Shown here in pieces: positions 30,647 through 42,042 of a stretch of 64,000 nucleotides of DNA. The number at the start of each line of letters is the position of its first letter. Positions within the stretch are counted from its first letter, which is position 1. The position numbers were made by a program, and so were the translations under genes. The DNA comes from Bimuria novae-zelandiae CBS 107.79 (Eukaryota; Ascomycota; Dothideomycetes; Pleosporales; Didymosphaeriaceae): assembly GCA_010015655.1 (NCBI GenBank), contig ML976720.1, positions 131,463-195,462 on the forward strand. Direction: 5' to 3'. Below the pieces are notes generated by a model. The model saw only the letters and a program-made list of their open reading frames with translations. It was not told the DNA's origin and made no database searches.

Positions 30647-32052
30647 CTACATCTCCATCGCCATACCTGGCAGCTCCGTCAACCACCCATTCTCATCCTC
30701 ATTAACCCGCCTCGGCACCTTACATGCATTCCCCGAGTCCGGCTGCTGCGTCTTAAGCCCGCCGCAGTTCGCTCCCATGCAGCCCTTCGCTTCATCCATC
30801 GCCTTCTGCAAAGAATCATCCTTCCACCCGAAAACGTAGTCCCCGTGCTGCCCAAACCCAGTGTTGTCGCCTGTGCTGAGGACGAAGGGCTGGGACCCAT
30901 CGGTCGGCCAGTCGGCTTTGTTGTTGAACTGCGTGGTGTCCCATACGATCTTGAGTCCCCGTCAGTCATTTGCCTGCTTGATATCAAGACGGAGGGAAGG
31001 GGGTGTGCATACCTCAAGCATAATCTGCGGAATCTTCACGGGGTGCGTGGACGGACAGTCTCCGCCCACACTCGAGCCCGTGAACAGCGCAGGCCCGTTC
31101 TTGGGATACGCGACGTGGCTCTTGTGGTCTGGCGAGTCCAGGTTAACGCCGTCCCAGCAGGTGGGGTATAAGATGTTTGAGCGAATGCCGCCAGGGCAGG
31201 CGTTCTTTGGGAGACCCTCGGTATCGAGCCTATATATTCCTCTTAGCAATCGCCTTCTACAAGAGAGAAGGGGAGAGTCGGAGACGTACTTCGCGTCCTG
31301 GCAAGGTGCAGCGTTATCACCACCAAAATTCGGCGCGTTGTAGCACCGGAAGCACGTCTGCGACTTGAGATTCTTGCTCACGCGGTTATTTGCATCTCCA
31401 ACGAGCATGCGGAAGCCCTTCCCTCTGTCAATCACAACAACAACAATAACAACAACCTCCTATTGAAGGGGTACTTACAGGTTTGAAAGCCGTCACTTTG
31501 CCTTTCCCGGGCGAGACGTAGTAGACTACAAACCCGCCCTTGGTCTTGCCCGTGTACTTGTCGTTGAACAGGTCACGATTCGGCACCTGAGGTACGCGCT
31601 TGTACGTCCCGTTCTTGGCTTTGAAGTACAAGTTCGCGGTCCAGTAGTTCGACAGCTAAATCGGCGTTAGCATAGTATACCTAGGTAGTGGTGCAGGTGC
31701 CGAAACATCTGGAGGGGTTACGTACATCTTCTGAATACCCGCACGTTGTGCAGGTCGCGAGCTTGGAGATGTCGGTGGACTGCATTGTAGTGTTGAACGC
31801 GTTGCCGCCGACGACCTGTTGCGCTTAGCGGAGTCCACGATCAAGATAGCGAGCATATATGGAAGGGGGTTAGTGTACCTGGTGCATGTGCGGCGATGGC
31901 GCAAGTCCTGGGTTGACGAGCGGATCGATGCGGTCAATAACTACTTGTGAACAGCCGAATCGCAGCATGGTATTCTGTCCGCCCTGTCTAGACTCGAGGG
32001 CCTTGGGCAGGGCGGTGGCGCTCGCCGCGAAGAGCAGAGTGGAGATGATCAT
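30647..32052 (-). CDS. DUF1996 (PF09362) secreted protein, six exons, 362 aa
   Basis: The ATG at 32052 (MIISTLLFAASATALP signal peptide) is the first in frame. Five introns of 60-70 bp: 31816-31878, 31656-31725, 31418-31478, 31230-31289, 30950-31012. Exon lengths 174, 90, 177, 128, 217 and 303 sum to 1,089 nt, exactly 363 codons. Family hallmarks are complete: MLRFGCSQVVIDRIDPLVNP, SPHMHQVVGGNAFN, GFRMLVGDANNR, CFRCYNAPNFGG, CPGGIRSNILYPTCWDG, DHKSHVAYP, SQPFVLSTGD and QHGDYVFGWK. DUF1996 proteins are extracellular and common in wood- and plant-associated fungi; their function is not settled. No WSC domain follows, so this is the short form. Confidence 0.93.
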
Positions 32053-32831
32053 GATCACGCCAATACTATACGCTGAAGTGAGAAAATTGAAGATATCGCT
32101 GACAGCTTCTACGAAGGCCTGCTGTGGCCGCTGATATGTGTGCTATGCGGTCGCACAACGGTCACGGGATAGCCCTCCCACAATGCCCCACACGCATGTA
32201 CTCATCGGCTTATGCATATCCTATATGAAGCAGATAGCTGAATCATTTATTATGTCTACTTGCCACACGACCACGGCAATTACAGTTCGGTTGCAAGTAA
32301 TATCCATCGTGGTGGAGTATTGTGCGGCTAAAGGCCTCGCGTTAATAAATTTCATATATTGGCTCCAATGGGACGATGTGGACAAGAGGAGACCCAAAGA
32401 AGCTTCAGCTTAAAAATTGAAGTCGCGTGGACAATTTGGTGGTCATGGTATTAAATCGATCATTCTCGAAGGGGAGCTCGTGGAGGTGCGGGTTGCCACT
32501 TCGGCGTTGTTACATGAGAGATACAGCTCTCGAACAAGCTGATATTGGGGAGAAGCGAACGAGGTCAATCTCATAGCATATGAATTTGCAAGGAAGCCTC
32601 CATGGCATGCCGTCCGAATGAGCCTCATGACGTATGTTGCTTGAGTGCGCAGCTGTGTGCCGCACGTCAAGCTTTGGAGCACAGGAGAATCGTGTTACGG
32701 TCAATCTTGCGTTGCTTTCCTTTTACTCGAACTACTCAGGGACTTTGCAGGACGGAACGAGGATTCCATATCCACCTTCCATCTCTGTCAGCCGTGGTCG
32801 CTCCACGCAACCATATCCCATACAAAATTTC
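32053..32831. other. Intergenic stretch, about 0.8 kb
   Basis: No supported gene. Promoter of the DUF1996 gene and 3' flank of the HET gene. Confidence 0.5.
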
Positions 32832-35070
32832 TTACACAAGTTTAATATTTTCAAACGCCACGCTTCCCTTATCAAAAATTTCCCCTTTCATCAACCCATG
32901 TACATAAGTTTCGCCAACCAGCTCAAACCCGCCCTTATCCCCAACCCCAGACTTCTCACGTACCACAAACGGTACGTGGCCTCCCTGAAACACGACAATA
33001 TAGTCATCCTTTTTGGTCCCTCTCGGAACCAGACAGAAGTATCTTTTTCTCGTAATGGCGAATCTCCTTCGGTCGCTTGCAGTCCGAAACGCCTTGTCAA
33101 GATCATTCAGCGTCTTTCTAGGCTTGCGCGACATGAGGCTCTTCGTAGTGAAGTATCCTTTTTGCCGGCGCGGCGAATACGGCTGGCCTGGTATTCGGAG
33201 TTCTCGACCACTGAGCTCATCTACGATGAGGCTGAGGACTTCACTGTACTTGTCAGGCGCTTTGGAAAGGGATGTAGCGTCTTTCCCCGCCACGAGAGTC
33301 TTCCAGAAAGCATCCCAGATGGTTTCTCCAGCGGGATACAAGGTGTTTTGCTGTATCATCGTGAGTGATTCTTTTAACTCGTCGTTTGCGGAAACAGTAA
33401 TGCCCGGCTCGGGCCATGTGTGACCTGGTAGTTGAGAACCGTCGTGGACTTCGATGAAGGGATTGTTCATGGTGGTGCTGAAAGACTCCACGGTATCGAA
33501 AAGTACTCCGCGAAGAACCAAAGATCTTCCATCATCTTGAAGAATATATCCGTGTTCAAATTCATCGCTTTCCTTGCTACCAGACAGTAAACCCCCGGCA
33601 GAGTACAGAGCCCAGGTCTTGGTCGAGAATCCCAAAGGCTCTGTCGGATTATCGGACGTCCAATCGGGGACCCAAGAAGGCGAAGTCGGGACCTCGGAGT
33701 CTACACATGATAGAAGGCCGAATAGATTCGTTGGGAGTACTGCTACCGCAGCTTCTTGGAAGACTTCCTGCACGGATACATCCTCAGAGTAGCGAGGTAG
33801 GATCTCAGCCGGAGCCATTCCAAGAACCCCATAGACCTTGTCCTTAGCATTTGATGCTCTCGCATATCGACTCATTACCAGCGTTTCGAGTAATGATGGT
33901 TGAGACTCGTGGGTTTGATCAAAGGTACGGAAAGTCGATAGCTCGTTCACAGTCAGAAGTCCAAACCTCGTTTCGCGAGTCGGCGCCGCTCTTTCCAACA
34001 ATCCCCCAATACCAGACGCCCTCATCGTCTCGCACCACACCGCAAAGTCGTCCCAAGGAACCACTGCCCGTCCGCACTTGACGTACAAGTTCATCGACAA
34101 GACTGCCTCTTGAATGACCCATAGCCTCGAGAACCACGGCCTGCGGAACAACGCCAGAACCTGTACCCACTCAGGCGGTACAGCAACAACGTACAGAGCC
34201 GGGAACTTCAAGCGCTCGAAGTCGTCAAGCTGAATCGTCCCTTCATAAAGCTGCAGCTGCGAATGCACCCTTTGTATCATGTCGAATGCGACCTGGGGAT
34301 CATCAACATCCTCGTCGCCGAGCCATATCACGGTATTCGTCGCATGCGCATATATCATACCCATGAGGGGTATCTGCTTCTCCTTCTCCTTCACGTTACT
34401 TTGATCGATGCATATCTGGTCGATCCACAGAAACACGCTGTCATGTTCGCTTCTTAAGTGTTTCAACGCGGAAGCCAGACTGCTGGTAATCTGAATTGAG
34501 GCCTCGTTTGCAAAGTGGAATTCGACATCAAAGATTGGTTCACCCCACGTGTAGCTCAACGCTGTGTACCACAAGGGTTCCCCTTCTGGTAGTGAGATCG
34601 CATGGTTGGTGTAGCGCTGGAAACTACTTATTCGAGGGTACTGGAAGTCGATCCTGGCGACGTGCAGTGCGCCATGGAGGCTTTCTGCAAATTGCCCTGG
34701 ATTGAGCTCTAGAACACGAATCTCGCCAGGATTGAGCGCGGAGTAGACGGAATTCGTCGAAAGAGGAGCATCGTGTGCACTGGGTTTGGATTTGTCCAAT
34801 TGTTTCGCGAGGAAGTCTCGGATCTGATTCCTTCCTTCTTCGTTGACTTGTCCAAGTGGACCCGGAGGTGCGGTCCTGGTAGCAGGAGAGAAAGGTGCTT
34901 GCTTGGGACCCAGAAATCGGGCATTCTCTGACAGATAGCAGTCGCACTCCTCTTCACGATCAAGTCAGTGAGTTATTGCAAGGCATACGTCGGCTTTGCA
35001 GGCATGTAAAGATTATCAGCTCACCTTCGCGCGTCAAAAATGAGCACCTCTCCGAATGCTCAAAGGCCAT
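32832..35070 (-). CDS. HET-domain (heterokaryon incompatibility) protein, 713 aa
   Basis: The long exon (32832-34927) has no in-frame ATG near its 5' end. A 46-nt first exon (35025-35070, MAFEHSERCSFLTRE) and a 97-bp intron (34928-35024, GTGAGC...CTGTCAG) restore a start and give 2,142 nt, exactly 714 codons. HET-domain motifs in order: YSALNPGEIRVLELNPG, LWYTALSYTWGEP, LKHLRSEHDSVFLWIDQICI, QIPLMGMIYAHATNTVIWLG, and FSRLWVIQEAVLS. The large C-terminal region is the standard Pezizomycotina extension (AKDKVYGVLGMA, SWVPDWTS). HET domains trigger cell death on non-self recognition when activated. No NB-ARC or repeats are attached. The frame is intact. Confidence 0.88.
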
Positions 35071-35682
35071 GCTCAACTTCTAGACTACTGTCTAGATAGA
35101 TAGAAACGTGAGAGCGAGTACCTAAGTGCGAGAAAGATGTCCGTCGCGTGCGATACCCATGTAAGTAGAGAAGCCGCGACCCCGCACCAGGGTGTATTCC
35201 TGTAAGATCCAATTATTTACGCCCGATGTGAGGCTCACCACTTTGGGCTCGGATATAATCGATACCAAACTAGCAGCGGTTTCGATCCTCCCTTCCTTCG
35301 TTCCTTCCGCTTGCCTACTCCTAAGCCTACTCCCTCCTCCTTCCTCATTCCCACCTTCGCTCCTGCCCCTAAATTTTACGGACTACAAAGGCAGCTGCAG
35401 AATAGCAAGGGCGTTACAGACAGCATTTACTAAACAAGGGCTTGACTAAATGATGGTAATATATCGATCACGATAGCGACGTCGAAGCGTAGCTACGCAA
35501 AGGTAACCTCGGTTCACCAGAAGTCTTAAAGCAACTCGTAAAGCAACTTTAATCGTATACGCGAATAGACAGCGAGCGCCCACAGGCCCAACGCCTTGCC
35601 ATTCCATCTAATGACACCTCAAATGCATAACGGCACTATCTTGCATCAGCACACCATTTATCCCGCTCCCCCACACAGCCGT
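35071..35682. other. Intergenic stretch, about 0.6 kb
   Basis: No supported gene. Contains a pyrimidine-rich tract around 35285-35370. Confidence 0.5.
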
Positions 35683-36214
35683 CTAGATCATCTTCCACGC
35701 CACCACCGCGGCCCAAATCTGCACCCCATACTGAATTGGCAGCCCCAGCACCCCCGCATATCTCCCCTTCCCATTCTGATTCCAATTGGTATACCCAACC
35801 GAATACAGCACCCTGTTCACGCTCCACACGGCGCCCAGCGCCGCCGTGAGCTTCGGCTGCGACAGCCCGCAGATAGCCAGCGACGCGGCGACGCTGAAGT
35901 GGTTCTCCAGGAAGTTCTGGTGCCCGCGCTGGGCGGCGTTGAATTTGAGGAGGGCGGCTTTGCGCTCGGGGGTCGTGGAGGGCGAGTGCACTTGCTCGTA
36001 GGACGCGTATTCGAAGGGGTAGGGGATGCCGGCTGCTTTGCGGAAGCCCCCGACGCGGATGCCGAGGTAGGTGCCAGTGAGGAGGGTGGAGACTAGGGAG
36101 AGGAGGACGTAGCTGGGAGGTGTTAGTAGGTGATACACTGAGCGGGCAGGGAAGGAGATGCGGTCGAGGTGGATTGACGTACCCGTAGTCGGCGGGGACT
36201 TCGATTGCAACCAT
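35683..36214 (-). CDS. MAPEG-family membrane protein (microsomal glutathione S-transferase 3-like), 153 aa
   Basis: Four-helix microsomal protein of the MAPEG superfamily, whose members conjugate glutathione to lipophilic or peroxidised substrates. Exon 1 (36183-36214, MVAIEVPADYG) joins across a 70-bp intron (36113-36182) to exon 2 (35683-36112); the sum of 462 nt is exactly 154 codons. Family features: YVLLSLVSTLLTGTYLGIRVG (first helix), FNAAQRGHQNFLENHF (the conserved N-x-x-Q-R-x-x-x-N segment), LAICGLSQPKLTAALGAVWS, RVLYSVGYTNWNQNGKGR, and the last helix GVQIWAAVVAWKMI. Length is typical and no defect is seen. Confidence 0.9.
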
Positions 36215-37104
36215 GTTGAGCTTCGTTATAGTTCGAGTATGAAAGACTGTGGGGGGGTTTTTTTTCTTCGAAGCTGTTCCTGGTTCAATTGGAGAATTCA
36301 AGCTGGTTTGAGAACTCAGTAACTCGCTGATGATGCCGTTGAATATATACAGAGAACTTCGATTTCTAGAAAACTAGAGAAGGGGCGCAAATCGCAATGT
36401 GTCGTCTCAACTACCCTCCCATCGGCGCATCGGACGAATTTCAGCGGGGCAAGGCGGGCCAATGTCGCGCCGAGCGCTGCCCTTCGCGACCGAAAGCACG
36501 AACGAGAACACAGGAACGCACAGCATTGTCGATGCAGTCGTGAATAGGGTTGCGATGCTGCTTGGGGGGTACAGATGCAATATATGCATTTGTCCGGATA
36601 CACCAGAGCGACGGATTACTCGTCGGGCGCGTTTAATTGGTTGATCAGTAATGACGCGAGAGCTCGGCGTTGGCACGCAAGCAGACACGACGTAGTCAAA
36701 GTAACGAAGGTAATCACGCGGGGATGGACTAGACGAACACAATTGTGTATGCTTTATAATCTCGTCTGTTGTGTCTCGCCCTCATGGTACCTCCGTACGA
36801 CACCACTCACTAGTTGTGTGCCCTTCAAGCACGCAGACATGCGTGTGTCCCTCGAAGCTGATGTTGAGCCATTCAATCTCGCGCATAGATGAGCGCGAGC
36901 TTTGAATCCCACAAGCTTGCCCTTTCCTCATCGGTATAGGCTTTGTATACCGGGCAGGGCTCAGTTCCAATGGTTCCGAGGCTTCCTCATGACCTGAGTC
37001 CATCCACGGCTAAGCCTGCACCGCGCAAGTCGCCATGCATGCCCTGAGGACGCACACAGCATACCCATCCTCATCTTAAATATCCAATTCCACGTACCTC
37101 TCCG
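36215..37104. other. Intergenic stretch, about 0.9 kb
   Basis: No supported gene. It lies between two minus-strand genes. Confidence 0.5.
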
Positions 37105-37501
37105 TCACACCCCACCATCTCCCCTCCCTTTCACCAACGTCTCCACCGCCCCCGCAACCTCCGCTACCTTCTCCCTCTCCCCCTCCACATCCCTCGGCCC
37201 CTTCAGCGTATCCAACCCCCCAAACAACCACAGCTCCTGCAAATCCCTCACCAACACCGTAGTATTCTGCGCTGCCGTAACAATCGCCAGCGCGCCTTCT
37301 TTGATCGCCAACTCTTTCTGCGCCGACTGCGAGAAGTCTGGGTCGTCGTCTTCGCGCGCGATGGCGAGGAGGGCGCGGTATTGGTTTGTGAAGTCGCTGA
37401 TGAGGTCGTTGATGCGCTCTGTAGGTATTAGAATATTGGGAAGGGGAGGGAGGGGAGGAGGTACTGTGGAGGGCCGCTGCGTTGCGGGATTTGGTGTCCA
37501 T
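37105..37501 (-). CDS. MED22: Mediator of RNA polymerase II transcription subunit 22, 116 aa
   Basis: Head-module subunit (Srb6/Surf5 family) of the Mediator complex. Exon 1 (37465-37501, MDTKSRNAAALH) joins over a 46-bp intron (37419-37464, CTAAT branch site) to exon 2 (37105-37418); 351 nt make exactly 117 codons. The match rests on RINDLISDFTNQYRALLAIA, the helix QKELAIKEGALAIVTAAQNT, and the signature LVRDLQELWLFGGLDTLK near the C-terminus. A short charged tail ends RGDGGV. The 36-bp dispersed repeat lies 15 bp upstream of the ATG, inside the presumed 5' leader. Confidence 0.9.
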
Positions 37502-37516
37502 TGGTGCTGTGTTCAG

Positions 37517-37552
37517 AAATAAGAACCACGCCTGGATTTCCTTCCAGGAGTG
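37517..37552 (-). repeat. Dispersed 36-bp repeat, copy B, in the MED22 leader
   Basis: Reverse complement is identical to 6387-6422. It sits directly upstream of the MED22 start codon. Confidence 0.85.
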
Positions 37553-38806
37553 TTGACGCAATGAGGGAACTCAGTTATTAGTGCTGTGTAATTGCGCGTT
37601 CTGGGTGTTTTAGCCGCCGTGGTGGGTTGGATTGTGAAGCCTGGGGAGCTGGAGCTCCGAGCTTATCGATAGTTATGTGGTCTGTGCATTGAGTATGCGA
37701 GTCGAGGCTCAGGCTTCATGGTGAATTGCGCCGCTGAGGATGGATAGTCGAAATCGCAATGTTTTCGGGGAAAGCCGCGCCGGTGTAGATATGCATACCA
37801 CTTAATTGGGATTGATCAGGAATTGTGTCATCGCTAATTCTATTCTCTTTTGGCCCATGAGACAATATTGCCTCGCAGCGCGCCTATTGCCGTGCTATTG
37901 CCCTCGAAAGTTTATGCTCTTGCTACCCTAAAGCCCCATGTCCCCTCGTTTCCTGGAACCGCCACGCGGGCGGCTCTCCGTGGTGATACCCACGAAGCCA
38001 GCGCGTTTCTGGCGCTAGACGGCCTCGCTCCCGTCTAGCCGCCCAGATTTGCCCCCAAGCCCCTCAGCCGAGACATCGCAGCAACGCCCACGTCTTTTCA
38101 GCTCGTGCTATCGCGCAGATACGAGGTGTTGTGCGCAACCAGGTGCATGGCCAGGCGCAAGCGAGTAAAGGCGCCAAGGGATACGGCCGCCAAAAACCTG
38201 GATTTTGGTGGGACGCAGATCTATATTTGGAGTGGAGACAGGGCACGGACGGGGCGGGTCGGCCGATCTGGGTCTGTGCTTAGGGTTGGCTGGCGCATTG
38301 GGGTCATGGTTATCGGGTTTGAGGACCTGGGTTCCTGGACCGATTGTTGCCTGGGAACCGGGTACGTGGGCAGGCCGTGGTAGGTGTGCGCGGATCGGCC
38401 GGTCGGTGCAGAGCAGTCACAATGTGAAGTAGTTCGGTGCGAGCGACAGATGGGACAAAGGCAACGTGATTGTAGGCGGACTAGAGATAGTATAGTCGTG
38501 TTTCATACTAGCCGTCAAATATATACTCGAAGGGCAAGCGAAAGTTAAAGATCGTCCAACGAAAAGGTATGTACGTGAAGCGAACGGAGAGCCACCTAGT
38601 CAAGGAAAACGAGAATTTTTTGTGTACGTCAACAGGACTAAAAGAGAATCGTGGCTTGGTGCCGCGTGGATGTGGCATCTTCGAAGAAAGGAATAGTCAG
38701 CTTTGTGCCAAACGAGAGACAGCCTTTATCAAAAGGCATCAGAACGATAACGCCAATCCCAAGCCATAACAGAATAACAATCTTTGGAAGCAACTCGCTT
38801 TCCTAG
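37553..38806. other. Intergenic stretch, about 1.25 kb
   Basis: No supported gene; frames are short, arginine- or proline-rich and lack motifs or splice signals. Confidence 0.45.
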
Positions 38807-39925
38807 TCAGAAGGCGGTGGTGGACAAATTCCTGCGTCGGAATCTACCACTGACAAACGAAGGTTTTCGCGTATGGCCCCAGGACATGTTGCGTGTATGG
38901 GTCGGCGGTATCGTGGTGACTGTTAGTGGAAGCTCGTTATCCGTGCGAAGATCCTCGTATCTCCACGTGGGTATCAAGCACTTCGCGGTCTTGACCTGCT
39001 CCTCCACGCCTTCGGCATTGGAGCTGTATGGGAGCGATATGTCCAGCTCCTTCACTGGCATCTCTCTCCGGGCGGCGAATGATGGCTTTGAGAAATTGGG
39101 TATCTTGATAGAAGTACGCTTGGTCTCAACTTGCTCGGTGACGATTGATGACGTCGAAGTAGCTGACCTCGTTAGCGAAGATAGAAAATTGCGCTCAAGT
39201 CTACATACCCAATGAAGCCACAGAGTCTGTTGTACTCGCCGAATTGCGAGCGGAGTCACGGGAGCTGCTGGAGAAGTACTCTTCATCTGCCTCAAGTCAG
39301 CTTGAGGTGCTTTGATGGTAGAACGGTGCTCCGTATTACCTTGCTGCGTGGAAACCGTGGACAATGGGCTGCTCTGCTTCGTCTTGGTCAACCTTCGGCT
39401 TCGACTCCGAGGCGGCGGTAGAGCGTGTGTCTTGATCGGCGGTGGCAGAGGCACGGGTCGTGGATTGGAGTATGCATAGAATTCTTCCCCCGAATGTCGA
39501 CGCGAAAGCGTACGGTTGTTTTGGATAGAAGCCCTGCCACGCATAACGAGCGGAGGTGGTAATAATTCGGCATCGCGAACAGGCATTTCGCGGAGAATGG
39601 CTTCAATGGAGGTAGGTTCTTTAATTCGATGCGTCTGCCAGCCCGAACCTGGAAGGCTGTATTCGCTCATCGCACAAGACTGCGGTGTATACGATAGAGC
39701 GGCGGAGCGGCGAATGATGTCGCTTTGTCTTTTGCGGTTTGCAGCAATCCTGGCGCGCACTTCGTCTGCGGTCAAGACAACTGCGGGCTTGTCTAAATCA
39801 ATTGGAGGGAGCGGAGCAGGCCTGGTTGGCGAAGAGGGTATTATACCAGCGGGCTCGGTGACTGAAGTGATTTGGAGCTCTCCGGGTGCCTTACTAGCTC
39901 TCTTGATCCTCGAAAAGATAGTCAT
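38807..39925 (-). CDS. Proline/serine-rich, probably disordered protein, 372 aa
   Basis: Open from an ATG at 39925 (MTIFSRIKRASKAPGELQ). Low-complexity basic and Pro-rich segments (RPAPLPPIDLDKPAVVL, NPRPVPLPPPIKTHALPPP), short helices (ADEVRARIAANRKRQSDIIR; IKEPTSIEAILREMPVRDAEL) and a basic C-terminus (RKPSFVSGRFRRRNLSTTAF). No known domain. A GTATGT...CTAACGAG segment beginning after HW (near 39195-39215) could be a 42-nt in-frame intron, since it would remove the odd stretch VCRLERNFLSS. PPLPPI/PLPPP motifs suggest SH3 ligands, as inference only. Confidence 0.65.
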   Translation of the reverse strand: MTIFSRIKRASKAPGELQITSVTEPAGIIPSSPTRPAPLPPIDLDKPAVVLTADEVRARIAANRKRQSDIIRRSAALSYTPQSCAMSEYSLPGSGWQTHRIKEPTSIEAILREMPVRDAELLPPPLVMRGRASIQNNRTLSRRHSGEEFYAYSNPRPVPLPPPIKTHALPPPRSRSRRLTKTKQSSPLSTVSTQQGNTEHRSTIKAPQADLRQMKSTSPAAPVTPLAIRRVQQTLWLHWVCRLERNFLSSLTRSATSTSSIVTEQVETKRTSIKIPNFSKPSFAARREMPVKELDISLPYSSNAEGVEEQVKTAKCLIPTWRYEDLRTDNELPLTVTTIPPTHTRNMSWGHTRKPSFVSGRFRRRNLSTTAF

Positions 39926-42042
39926 GGCCGCGACAGGATATCAGTAATGTTGCGACGGTGAAGGTTGTCACGAGATGTCTGTGTGCCAGATATATGAACT
40001 CCCGGAGAATTATAGACTGACCAATACACCTAGCAATTGAGGCGCATCAGCCCACCGAGGACCCACCGAGCTATAGTGGCACCGGCAAATGGCTGAGCTA
40101 TTGCAACGTTGGCGTGTAGACTAGTGATCGACGAACAGGCTCGCTAGTTGCCGTCTAGAGTCAGACTCAACAATCAGAATCCATAGCGTCGGAGGTGCAA
40201 ATGCTCTGTGCTCAAAAGTTCAGAAGGCAGGTGGGAAGCTGACATTGTCATCCAGCGCGACAAAGCTGACCTTTCGAATACTTAACTACTCGGAGCTGGA
40301 CTGCTGTCCCATCGTGTTCACATCGATTCGCTGCTTCGTAGAGGACACGTCTTAAGACTCCGATGGCAACCTTCCCTATCTGGGCGAATGAGCAGCGACG
40401 TAGATCCTGAGGCGAGCGAATACCAGGCCATGTCCGTATAGACAACCCGGAAGCTGAGTAGAAGTTGCCGAAGCCACTAAGCAAGGACGGCAACTCTGAA
40501 CCCTGCGACGCTGTCCTGTGACTCTCCACGCTTCCATCTATTTGCTGCATGAGGGAGATAAGACACCCACCAGTTACATGCATTGAGCAGAGAGACTTGA
40601 GGTGTTACTGTAGATTGCGACTTGGTACGGGAGGATAAGCAACCGCCGTGAGAAGCCGCCGGCCCGGCTGGGGGTTTCACGAGCAGTTGGAAGGAGTCAG
40701 CGGCTCCCGATGCGCATGACGGTCAGTGACCCACCGGTCGGACTGTACGTGCGTGCGCATCTCATATCCTAGCGTTGCGGAGAAGCGGGATGCTGTGGAG
40801 TGTCTGTGTTGATGGAGAGGACAGACTGGAAGAAGCGGGAGCGGCGACAGCGGCTTCCTAATTCATGACATAATCGGCGAACAACTAAAACCCAACCACA
40901 CGCAACTCGAGCAACTCCAGATGCACTTCAAGATATGAGCAATGACATAGAGCAGCACCTCGCGCGCTCCGACTGTTATCTAGCGCTCGTGTTTTTTGGG
41001 GGCTAGGTAAGACGGACTGCGATCTTGAACGAACTGTTCAGTCAGCCTGGCAGCAACGACCCAGCGTCCGTGTAACAGACTCACGCACGTTGTGCTCATG
41101 AGTGACGTCCACAGCCTGTTGTGGTCCGGTGTCAGGAGACTGAAAAGTGACTACATGCTCGGAGATCCCGATTGACACCGCCCCAGGCCTCCAGGTGGTA
41201 TCACGTGACACGCAGCCACTCGGGATTCTGATCTTCACAGGGGTCTTCGCTCACGAATCCGCTTAAAGAAATGAGAGCGCCCTGATATGGAACTCTTAAG
41301 AAGCATCGTGAGAGACATTGACGAAACGTACAAAACTATCAACGAATGGCATCAGAAACGTGCCCGTCTATGAGATGTATCCGCATACTACGGCTGGGAC
41401 AAGCGCATCGCTCGTGCCAAATACCGTATTTATAAGAAAAAGCATTAAGTCCTGATCGTGCGCAGGTATGAAGTTGGTGTGTCGCAAGATGGTCATCGAA
41501 ATTGGACGGCCCCATATGGGTCATCCATTACCAGAGGAAGAGTGTCTACTCCGACCAAATCTATTACTTCGACATCATTAAGCTTGCAACACAGTTACAA
41601 ACCCAACATCGCAGCAAGATAAGCATATCTCTTGTCATCTAGGCCGTGAGCATTGCCCGGAATATAGTAACTGCAAAAGACGACCTGGGCATGTCCGAGG
41701 AATGGGTTGGGCAACCCAATTGACTGATGAGCCCGTATGTAAGGCTTGAACTGCGAGGTTCTTATAGAGCAGTGATATATCGAGCAGAGTTTATGCCGAG
41801 TGTATCAGACTCACGATGGGCAACAGTTCACGATATCAACATTATGAAAATAGCATTTTTACTTTATCAATTTATATATATGAGATGCTCCTCTCATATT
41901 TATATCAGTGTCCAAGTATCGTCACATACTGGTTCTCCTCCCATTCAATTTGATAGCAGCAAGGTGCTTTGCCAATAAAAACACCTATGAGCCAGACACT
42001 TTGGGTGCAATAAAATCTTCATCATGTGTCGAACCAGACCAA
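39926..42042. other. Long intergenic stretch, about 2.1 kb
   Basis: No supported gene. The longest frame (40248-40583, minus) lacks homology signals. AT-rich patches near 41820-42020. Confidence 0.45.

Noticed and set aside
40248..40583. Minus-strand frame of 111 codons in the 2.1-kb intergenic region
   Set aside because: No recognisable motif, weak start context, no neighbouring splice signals.
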